Of a stretch of DNA of 64,000 bases, positions 57,385 to 64,000 are shown one piece after another. The notes under the pieces were generated by a model that saw only the letters and a program-made list of their open reading frames with translations, had not been told where the DNA came from and searched no databases. The stretch comes from Flavobacteriaceae bacterium (GTDB lineage Bacteria > Bacteroidota > Bacteroidia > Flavobacteriales > Flavobacteriaceae): assembly GCA_004762155.1 (NCBI GenBank), contig SIHP01000015.1, positions 1 to 64,000 of the forward strand. Reading direction: 5' to 3'. The position numbers were made by a program, and so were the translations under genes. Each line of letters opens with the position of its first letter. Within the stretch, counting starts at the first letter, position 1.

Positions 57385-58698
57385 ATGTCAATAAGAACCA
57401 AGAAGACTTTTTTAATCAATAACCAACAAGATTTTAAGCTTAAACTTTTAAATTGGGCACAACAATTTGAAACGATTACTTGGTTAGATAGTAATACCAC
57501 GCAACAAAATTACTCTAGCTTTAATTGCGCATTAGCTTTAGAGGAATTTACATCTATAAAAACAGATTACACAAATGCTTTTGAGAAACTAAAAGAATAT
57601 CAATCTTATACCAGAGATTATATTTTTGGTTATATTTCTTATGATGTAAAAAATGATATTGAACAATTATCTTCTAAAAATCATGATGGTTTATTTTTTG
57701 CTGATCTTTATTTTTATCAACCACAAAAATTAATTTTCATCAACGACAATGAAGTTGAATTTCTTTATTTAAATATGATTGATGATGAAATTGAACATGA
57801 TTTTAACACCATTTTACAATACACTTCTGAAACATCAGAAGAACAAGAAAAATCATCAGAAATAAAAATAAAACTACGTACTCATAAAGATAAATATCAT
57901 CAAAAAGTAACAACACTTTTAGAACATATTAATAGAGGAGATATTTATGAAGCTAATTTTTGTCAGGAATTTTATGCAGAAAATACAAGTATAAATCCGT
58001 ACAAAACGTATGTTCATTTAAATGAAATTTCTGAACCTCCTTTTGCTACTTTCTTTAAAAATGAACATCATTATTTACTATCTGCTTCACCTGAACGATA
58101 TATAAAAAAAGAAGGAAACAAAATTATATCACAACCCATAAAAGGTACTGCCAAAAGATATATTAATACTGTTGAAGATGAAAAAACTGCTTTTGATTTA
58201 GCACGTGACGAAAAAGAACGTGCAGAAAACATTATGATTGTTGATTTGGTTCGTAACGATTTATCTAAAACAGCAAAAAAAGGAAGTGTAAAAGTTGAAG
58301 AACTTTGTAAAGTTTATTCTTTTAAACAAGTACATCAATTAATTTCTACTGTAGTTTCTGAAATAGAAACAACTACACATCCTGTTGATATACTTAAAGA
58401 CACTTTTCCTATGGGAAGCATGACAGGAGCTCCAAAAGTTTCTGCAATGAAAATCATTGAAAAACTAGAAAACACAAAACGCGGATTATATTCGGGTACT
58501 GTTGGTTATTTTACACCAGATGGCGATTTTGATTTTAATGTAATTATCCGAAGTATTTTATACAACGAACAAAAAAAATACGTTTCTTTTTCTGTAGGTG
58601 GCGCTATTACAGCAAAATCTACTGCTGAAAAAGAATATGAAGAATGCTTATTAAAAGCTAAAGCTATGAAACAAGTACTTTTAAATCCCATTAAATAA
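57385..58698 (+). CDS. pabB: Aminodeoxychorismate synthase component I
   Basis: 437-aa chorismate-using enzyme that aminates chorismate to 4-amino-4-deoxychorismate for folate synthesis. The chorismate-binding domain fills the C-terminal two thirds. PIKGT (251-255) with a Lys marks PabB, whereas TrpE normally has an Ala there (PxAGT); other motifs are IMIVDLVRNDLS, FPMGSMTGAPKVSAM and FNVIIRSI. The glutaminase subunit and the lyase are not in this window. It is followed by a small lipoprotein gene after 19 nt. Confidence 0.93.
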   Translation: MSIRTKKTFLINNQQDFKLKLLNWAQQFETITWLDSNTTQQNYSSFNCALALEEFTSIKTDYTNAFEKLKEYQSYTRDYIFGYISYDVKNDIEQLSSKNHDGLFFADLYFYQPQKLIFINDNEVEFLYLNMIDDEIEHDFNTILQYTSETSEEQEKSSEIKIKLRTHKDKYHQKVTTLLEHINRGDIYEANFCQEFYAENTSINPYKTYVHLNEISEPPFATFFKNEHHYLLSASPERYIKKEGNKIISQPIKGTAKRYINTVEDEKTAFDLARDEKERAENIMIVDLVRNDLSKTAKKGSVKVEELCKVYSFKQVHQLISTVVSEIETTTHPVDILKDTFPMGSMTGAPKVSAMKIIEKLENTKRGLYSGTVGYFTPDGDFDFNVIIRSILYNEQKKYVSFSVGGAITAKSTAEKEYEECLLKAKAMKQVLLNPIK

Positions 58699-58717
58699 AC
58701 TTAATTATCTTTACAAT

Positions 58718-59230
58718 ATGAACTCATCACAAAAAATAATTGCATTTGCAATACTAGTAATCATTTCTGTTTCTTGTAAAACTAATAAATTTGCATTTTT
58801 AGATAGTTATCCAACTATACAGCTTCCTTTAATAGACAGCACGAGTTTCAGTAATCACGTAGAAGGTAAATCACTTACTAAGCAAGAACAAAAGAGCTTA
58901 GATTTACGAACTGTTTTTGGTAAACAGTTAGATAATGATAAAGCAAAAGTTGGTATTTCATACGTACCTAAAATATCTGAAAACTTTACATCAGTTGTTT
59001 ATTATTTTTACTCTAGTAGTACTGAATTAATTTCTATGCTAGTCAATTATGATGAAAACTATAAAGTAATCAATAGTCAAATGGTTGCTTATGATGAAAT
59101 TTCCGACAATTTATTACATTCAATTTCAACAATATACACAGACAAGATTGTTCTAAAAGAATTTATTTCTGAAAATGCTAGTATTGTTAAATTTGATATT
59201 TTAAAAGACGGTAACATAACTAGAGAATAA
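58718..59230 (+). CDS. Small lipoprotein, function unknown
   Basis: 170-aa protein with a signal sequence ending in a lipobox (IISVSC, about residue 20). The rest shows a single alpha/beta domain, with a run of beta-strands in the second half (FTSVVYYFYSSSTELISMLV). No family recognised. Its stop codon overlaps the next start by 1 nt (TAATG), so it is translated with the hydrolase and lies in one operon with pabB to dsbD. Confidence 0.75.
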   Translation: MNSSQKIIAFAILVIISVSCKTNKFAFLDSYPTIQLPLIDSTSFSNHVEGKSLTKQEQKSLDLRTVFGKQLDNDKAKVGISYVPKISENFTSVVYYFYSSSTELISMLVNYDENYKVINSQMVAYDEISDNLLHSISTIYTDKIVLKEFISENASIVKFDILKDGNITRE

Positions 59231-60051
59231 TGACACATAACGAGTTTTCATTTAACGCATTTAAAACAGATTTCTTTGGTCAATATTGGCTATCTAAAGA
59301 AAGTAAAGGAGTTATAATCTTAATTCATGGAATGGGAGAACACTCTGGAAGATATACACATGTTGCTGAAAAACTGCTTGCTGAAAACTTTTCTGTTATT
59401 TCTTATGATAATTTCGGACATGGTAAAACATCAGGAAAAAGAGGCCATAATCCTAATTTTAAAGCATTATTAGATGTTATTTCTTTAGTTATTGAAAAAG
59501 CTAAAGAATTAGAACCTCAAAAACCTTTGTTTTTATACGGACATTCTATGGGTGGGAACTTAGTAATAAATTATGTATTAAAAAGAGAAAACTCTTTAAC
59601 AGGAGTAGTCGCTACAAGTCCTTTTTTAAAATTAGCATTTCAACCACCAGCTTGGAAAATGACTTTAGGTAAGTTGTTACAGAAAATTGCACCTTCAATT
59701 ACTTTAGGTAACGAATTAGATGCTAATCACGTTTCTAGAGATCCAGAAGAAGTAGCTAAATATAATAATGATCCTTTAGTTCATGATAAAATCAGTCCTA
59801 ATTATTCATTAACAATTTTAGAAACTGGTGAATGGGCTATAAAAAATGCCAAGCTATTAAAAACTCCAATGTTTGTATTGCACGGAACTGATGATAAAAT
59901 TATAGATCATAAAGGGGCTATTGATTTTACCAAAAACACAAAACTCGCTAGTTTAAAACTAATTGATGGCGGTTACCATGAATTACATAATGATATTTGT
60001 AAAGATGATTTTTTACAAGAAGTTTCAAACTGGTTACAAACTAAAGTATAA
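59230..60051 (+). CDS. Alpha/beta hydrolase, monoacylglycerol-lipase-like
   Basis: 273-aa serine hydrolase of the Hydrolase_4 group. The nucleophile S106 lies in GHSMGG (104-109), the oxyanion region is LIHGMGEHSGRY (about 31-42), the catalytic acid is in HGTDDKIID and the His in GGYHELHN. Substrates of this group are monoacylglycerols or lysophospholipids. It has no signal peptide, so it acts in the cytoplasm or at the inner face of the membrane. It lies between a lipoprotein gene and tilS. Confidence 0.92.
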   Translation: MTHNEFSFNAFKTDFFGQYWLSKESKGVIILIHGMGEHSGRYTHVAEKLLAENFSVISYDNFGHGKTSGKRGHNPNFKALLDVISLVIEKAKELEPQKPLFLYGHSMGGNLVINYVLKRENSLTGVVATSPFLKLAFQPPAWKMTLGKLLQKIAPSITLGNELDANHVSRDPEEVAKYNNDPLVHDKISPNYSLTILETGEWAIKNAKLLKTPMFVLHGTDDKIIDHKGAIDFTKNTKLASLKLIDGGYHELHNDICKDDFLQEVSNWLQTKV

Positions 60052-60065
60052 ATACAACGAAGTAA

Positions 60066-61379
60066 ATGCTTCAAAAATTTAACGATCATATAAATACTGA
60101 TTTCCCTTACTTAAAGGAATCAAAACTTTTAATTGCTATTTCTGGCGGAATAGATAGCGTTGTATTAGCGCATCTATTAAAAAAATTAAACTTTTGTATT
60201 TCTTTAGCACATTGTAATTTTCAATTAAGAGGAAAAGAAAGTGATTTAGATGAAGATTTTATAAAACAACTTGCTAATCAACTTAACATAAAAGTGTTTG
60301 CTGTAAAGTTTGACACTAACAAGCACTCAGAAGAAAACAAATTATCCACACAACTTTCTGCAAGAAAACTCAGGTATGATTATTTTGATAAACTAATTAA
60401 AGAACATCAATTCGATTATGTTTTAACAGCGCATCATGCCGATGATAATTTAGAAACATTTCTTATTAATTTAAGTAGAGGAACTGGTTTAGAAGGTTTA
60501 ACTGGTATACCTACCAAAAACGGAAATATTCTTAGACCTTTATTAAAATTCTCAAGGTTAGAAATTTTAAAATATGCTGAAGAAAATAAGATTAACTGGC
60601 GTGAAGACAAAAGTAATTCTGAAAAAAAATACATCCGAAATAAAATAAGACACGAAATACTACCCGTTTTAAAAACAATTAACCCAAGCCTTTTAAAAAC
60701 TTTTAATAACACTTCAAATCATCTACAAGAAGCACAACAAATAATAGACGATAGAATTTCAGAGGTCTCTAAAAAAATAATAACTAAAGAAGAAGACATT
60801 ATTAAATTCAATATCAATGAAATACTATTATTACCAAATCCAAAAGCTTATTTATATCAATTTTTAAAGAAGCATGGATTTAATGAATGGGATAAAGTAT
60901 ATAATTTACTCCATGCACAAACTGGTAAATTTTTATCAACTAATTCTCATATACTCTTGAAAAACAGAGATTTTTTATTATTTTCGTCGGATAATAATTT
61001 AAAGTTAAGTACTAAAAGTGTTTTTCATATTCGTAAAAACACCTCAAAAATTACTGTTCCTATCAAATTAAACATAGAAAACAGCACAGAAAATCAAGTA
61101 CATAGCAAAAAAACTATATTAGTTGACAAAAATTTAGTACTTTACCCTCTCGTTATCAGAAAATGGAAACATGGTGATGTTTTTTATCCTAAAGGAATGA
61201 TAGGTAAAAAAAAAGTTAGCAAGTATTTTAAAGATGAAAAGACATCGTTAATAGATAAACAAAAAACTTGGTTGCTCTGTACCAAGGATGATTCAATTAT
61301 TTGGGTAATTGGATTACGCCAAGACAGAAGATTTACAATAAATAAGAATACAAAAAGTATATTAAAAATAAGTATCTAA
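60066..61379 (+). CDS. tilS: tRNA(Ile)-lysidine synthase
   Basis: 437-aa ATP-dependent enzyme that converts C34 of the minor tRNA-Ile (CAU) to lysidine so that it decodes AUA. The PP-loop ATPase motif is SGGIDS (26-31), with AHCNFQLRG, TAHHADDNLETFLINLSRGTGLEGLTG-type blocks and WREDKSN. The C-terminal TilS domain reads KWKHGDVFYPKGM near residue 370. Because AUA is probably also used as an initiation codon for infC, this gene's product matters for AUA use in the cell. Confidence 0.96.
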   Translation: MLQKFNDHINTDFPYLKESKLLIAISGGIDSVVLAHLLKKLNFCISLAHCNFQLRGKESDLDEDFIKQLANQLNIKVFAVKFDTNKHSEENKLSTQLSARKLRYDYFDKLIKEHQFDYVLTAHHADDNLETFLINLSRGTGLEGLTGIPTKNGNILRPLLKFSRLEILKYAEENKINWREDKSNSEKKYIRNKIRHEILPVLKTINPSLLKTFNNTSNHLQEAQQIIDDRISEVSKKIITKEEDIIKFNINEILLLPNPKAYLYQFLKKHGFNEWDKVYNLLHAQTGKFLSTNSHILLKNRDFLLFSSDNNLKLSTKSVFHIRKNTSKITVPIKLNIENSTENQVHSKKTILVDKNLVLYPLVIRKWKHGDVFYPKGMIGKKKVSKYFKDEKTSLIDKQKTWLLCTKDDSIIWVIGLRQDRRFTINKNTKSILKISI

Positions 61380-61394
61380 ACCCCAGACCTTAAC

Positions 61395-63368
61395 ATGAAA
61401 AAAATTATTACATTCCTTTTATTTTTTTTAGGATTTACATTTGCTGGATTTTCACAAGATGACAATCCTATAGAAGTTGAAACGTCCGTAAAAAAAATCT
61501 CTGACACAGAGTATGATCTAATTTTCAATTTATTTATAGATGAAGATTGGCATTTATATTCTCAATACAATCCAGAAGATGCGTCATTACCAATGACTAT
61601 TAAAGCATCTGAAGGAGAAAGTGGATATACCTTAGTTGGTAAAGCGGAAGAAAGCGATACACACCAAGAATTTAGTGAAATCTGGGGTGTTGACGAAATT
61701 TTCTTTGCAGAAGAAGCTACACTAACGCAGCGTATTACTATAGAAGATCCTGCAATAAGACAAGTATCTCTTAACATAGAAGCGCAAGTTTGTAAAGAAT
61801 TTTGTTTACCATATGATGGTGATTTTACTTTTGCTATTGATGGTGGGAAAATTGTAGAAACTGTTGCTGTAGTAAGTGAAGCTAGTAAGGACAAGGCAGC
61901 TTCTTTAAAAATAAACATAACAAACCCAGAAATATTAGATGCTGAGGCTAACTCTAATGATCCTGAAGATGATAAAACTAATCTATTACAAATCTTTTTA
62001 TTAGGTTTTGCTGGTGGATTTTTAGCTTTTTTAACTCCTTGTGTATTTCCTTTAATACCATTAACTGTTTCTTTCTTTACAAAACAATCTGAAAAAAGAA
62101 GTAAAGGAGTTAGAAACTCTCTTATTTATGGAATTTTCATTATACTTATATACATATTAATAAGTGCTCCTTTCCACTTTATAGATAGTTTAGATCCAGA
62201 AATATTAAATACAATATCAACGAACATATGGTTAAACATATTCTTCTTTGTTGTATTAATTTTCTTTGCTGGTTCTTTCTTTGGATTCTATTCAATTACA
62301 CTTCCAAGTTCTTGGGGTAATAAAATGGATAGTGCTTCTGGAATTGGAGGTATTATAGGTATATTTTTTATGGCTTTAACATTGGCTATTGTATCTTTCT
62401 CATGTACAGGTCCTATTTTAGGTTCTCTATTAGCAGGTACAATTACTTCTGAAGGAGGTCCAATGCAACTTACCGCTGGTATGGGAGGTTTTGGTGCAGC
62501 TTTAGCTTTACCTTTTGCTTTCTTTGCTTTATTTCCTAGTTTGTTAAAAGCATTACCAAAATCAGGTTACTGGTTAGGTGTTGTAACTGTTGTATTAGGT
62601 TTTATTGAATTAGCTCTTGCATTTAAATTCTTATCAAATGCAGATTTAGTTGGACATTGGAATCTTCTTAAAAGAGAAGTATTTATAGGTATTTGGGCAT
62701 TAATTGCTTTTGTTGCTGCATTATTTATGTTCGGAATTATAAAATTCCCTATAACAAAAGGAAAAGGCACAAACGCACTTCGTATTATATTAGGTTTAGT
62801 AATTTTAGGAGGTGTAGTTTATTTAGCTCCTGGTGTTACTAAAAAACCAATCTGGAGTCAAAATGCATTAAGTGGTTTTGCACCACCTCAATTCTATAGT
62901 ATATACAAACAAGACAATAACTGTCCTTTAGCTTTAGATTGTTTTAAAGATTATGAAGAAGGAATGGCTTATGCTAAATCTGTTAATAAACCAGTTTTAT
63001 TAGATTTTACAGGTTGGGCTTGTGTAAACTGTCGTAAGATGGAAGAAAACGTATGGAGTGATCCAAGTATTTATAGTACTTTAAAGAAAGATTACGTTTT
63101 AATTTCTTTATATGTAGATGATAACGAAAGAACATTACCAGAGGAGGAACAATTTGACTTTGTAAAGCCAAGTGGTAAAATTAAAAAGATTACAACCTAT
63201 GGAGACAAGTGGGCAACTATGCAAACTGTAAACTTTAAGAATGCATCTCAACCTTTTTATGTTCTTTTAGATTCTGATTTAAAAGTATTAAACAAACCAG
63301 AGCAGTATACTGATGTTACATCATACTACAAATGGTTAAAAGATGGACTTAAAGAGTTTAAGAAATAA
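61395..63368 (+). CDS. dsbD: Thiol:disulfide interchange protein DsbD
   Basis: 657-aa inner-membrane protein that moves reducing power from cytoplasmic thioredoxin to the periplasm. It has a signal peptide (about 1-20), the N-terminal DsbD-alpha-like domain with C133 and C137 in CKEFC, the eight-helix membrane domain with C216 in LTPCVFPL and C337 in SCTGP, and a C-terminal thioredoxin domain with C543-V-N-C546. All three redox pairs are thus present. It follows tilS by 15 nt and ends at a strong terminator. Confidence 0.96.
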   Translation: MKKIITFLLFFLGFTFAGFSQDDNPIEVETSVKKISDTEYDLIFNLFIDEDWHLYSQYNPEDASLPMTIKASEGESGYTLVGKAEESDTHQEFSEIWGVDEIFFAEEATLTQRITIEDPAIRQVSLNIEAQVCKEFCLPYDGDFTFAIDGGKIVETVAVVSEASKDKAASLKINITNPEILDAEANSNDPEDDKTNLLQIFLLGFAGGFLAFLTPCVFPLIPLTVSFFTKQSEKRSKGVRNSLIYGIFIILIYILISAPFHFIDSLDPEILNTISTNIWLNIFFFVVLIFFAGSFFGFYSITLPSSWGNKMDSASGIGGIIGIFFMALTLAIVSFSCTGPILGSLLAGTITSEGGPMQLTAGMGGFGAALALPFAFFALFPSLLKALPKSGYWLGVVTVVLGFIELALAFKFLSNADLVGHWNLLKREVFIGIWALIAFVAALFMFGIIKFPITKGKGTNALRIILGLVILGGVVYLAPGVTKKPIWSQNALSGFAPPQFYSIYKQDNNCPLALDCFKDYEEGMAYAKSVNKPVLLDFTGWACVNCRKMEENVWSDPSIYSTLKKDYVLISLYVDDNERTLPEEEQFDFVKPSGKIKKITTYGDKWATMQTVNFKNASQPFYVLLDSDLKVLNKPEQYTDVTSYYKWLKDGLKEFKK

Positions 63369-63388
63369 AACTCTTTTCATACAAGTTT

Positions 63389-63420
63389 AAAGCCTGAGAT
63401 GTATATCTCAGGCTTTTTTT
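63389..63420 (+). terminator. Hairpin terminator after dsbD
   Basis: AAAGCCTGAGAT pairs with ATCTCAGGCTTT over GTAT, then a T-run. Confidence 0.95.
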
Positions 63421-63599
63421 ATGAGTAACTTTTCAACTTCAAATGATTTATTAACGTGGGTTTTATGTAATACAATTTTACCTTTATTTTTTTCGTGTTA
63501 AATCTGAATTTCTATATTAAGTTTTTTTCCAAGAAAATCTTATTTATAAACGCAATTACGATCGAAATGCAATGTAGAAAAGTAATCTATTTGTGTTAA

Positions 63600-63636
63600 T
63601 CAGACTGCTTCTTCCGTTCCTCCATCACAATGACGT
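63600..63636. repeat. Degenerate REP-like repeat half
   Basis: CAGACTGCTTCTTCCGTTCC and CTCCATCACAATGACG, together, match by recollection a common bacterial intergenic repeat whose complement reads CGTCATTGCGAGGAG and then GAACGACGAAGCAGTCTG, with a few differences. It ends in AATGACG, like the element at 28062-28169. Confidence 0.45.
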
Positions 63637-63923
63637 AAAAAATAATTGCGCACGTAATATTTCTATAAAAACCGTATAGGAATGTTTTTTTTGATTGTAA
63701 ATTAAAGTGATTTTCGACAGAATTTTGTATCAAAAAGGCAATTAAAAAAGAAAAAACTGATTCTCCATAGCATTGCTGAACTAAGCCGAAGCACTTAAAT
63801 CTTCTGAAAATTGACTTGAAGTACACTTCTTTCTTAAGTAGATCTCACGTTAATAAAAAAGATAAACACCTATTAAAATATCTTATGTTAAAAAATAGAA
63901 TTATTTTTACCAAGATATTTTAT

Positions 63924-63961
63924 TTCACTTTTAATTTTTAGACTAAAACATTAAAAGTGAA
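63924..63961. other. Hairpin with 12-bp arms near the window end
   Basis: TTCACTTTTAAT (63924-63935) pairs perfectly with ATTAAAAGTGAA (63950-63961); the loop itself can pair further (TTTTA with TAAAA). There is a T-rich stretch after it. It may be the terminator of a gene beyond the window, or belong to an unrecognised small RNA. Confidence 0.35.
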
Positions 63962-64000
63962 TTGATTTTTAACTAAAATATAAGGTGATTTAAAGCCTAA

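Larger units (their letters stand above)
63421..64000. other. Gene-free 3' end of the window
   Basis: No convincing gene. The stretch contains a degenerate REP-like sequence (63600-63636), a minus-strand open frame (63596-63826) that begins inside this repeat and is not conserved-looking, and a long hairpin near the end (63924-63961). The sequence is otherwise AT-rich and featureless. Confidence 0.6.

Noticed and set aside
63596..63826. 76-codon minus-strand frame near the window end
   Set aside because: Its 3' end lies in a REP-like repeat, its composition is unlike a real protein, and there is no promoter or family similarity.

Overview
The window is about 64 kb of chromosomal DNA from a marine-type Flavobacteriaceae (Bacteroidota), most like Tenacibaculum or Polaribacter. 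The evidence is the AT-rich composition, Bacteroidota promoter boxes (TAnnTTTG, often with TTG about 20 nt upstream), few Shine-Dalgarno sequences, a GldA gliding-motility ATPase, a SecDF fusion, a short Obg, a DnaE with a fused proofreading domain, and family-typical proteins (DUF5686, DUF2891, putative porin). No rRNA, tRNA, CRISPR array, intact insertion sequence or prophage was seen. Most genes are housekeeping genes in short operons separated by clear hairpin terminators.

Layout. 1-798 is a gene-free AT-rich stretch with an outward-facing promoter at its left end. 799-4025 is the thrS-infC-rpmI-rplT translation operon, in which infC appears to start at a rare AUA codon. 4109-10181 holds a small membrane coiled-coil protein, secDF, a fused hpt-adk gene and obg. 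10238-13445 (minus strand) runs surE, a small membrane protein, lpxB and two NlpC/P60 peptidases. 13696-20286 holds the Prc-type protease, an unknown protein, a DUF2797 protein, a GH3-family enzyme overlapping a Crp/Fnr regulator, and a flavodoxin-fold oxidoreductase preceded by an FNR-like dyad. 20337-24597 holds a porin, rnhB, a small unknown protein and a nucleoid-associated protein.

24686-27901 carries two secreted repeat proteins that share a 762-bp nearly identical block. 28217-30337 holds a PhnA-like gene, rimM-rpsP and a cold-shock gene. 30617-39082 holds dnaE, a TPR sensor kinase, an aldonolactone-oxidase-type flavoprotein and a HAD hydrolase. 39126-42458 holds the Sua5/TsaC gene, gldA, folA and thyA. 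42555-47529 holds a Cys-rich double-glycine-leader peptide, a small membrane protein, a nucleoside transporter with an extra extracytoplasmic domain, a bifunctional nuclease and etfBA. 47800-54372 holds the PDH E1-beta gene, a DUF5686 outer-membrane protein, and soluble plus membrane pyrophosphatases. 54415-63368 holds a DUF2891 lipoprotein, a RiPP precursor with its radical SAM/SPASM maturase, pabB, a lipoprotein, an alpha/beta hydrolase, tilS and dsbD. 63369-64000 has no convincing gene.

The best candidate for an undescribed system is the two-gene RiPP locus at 55761-57297. It has a 76-aa precursor with a GG leader and a Trp-Ser-Asn core motif bracketed by two cysteines, then a hairpin terminator, then a GrrM/FxsB-like radical SAM/SPASM enzyme. 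A second, orphan GG-type leader peptide with six cysteines lies at 42555-42743. Neither has an exporter beside it in this window.
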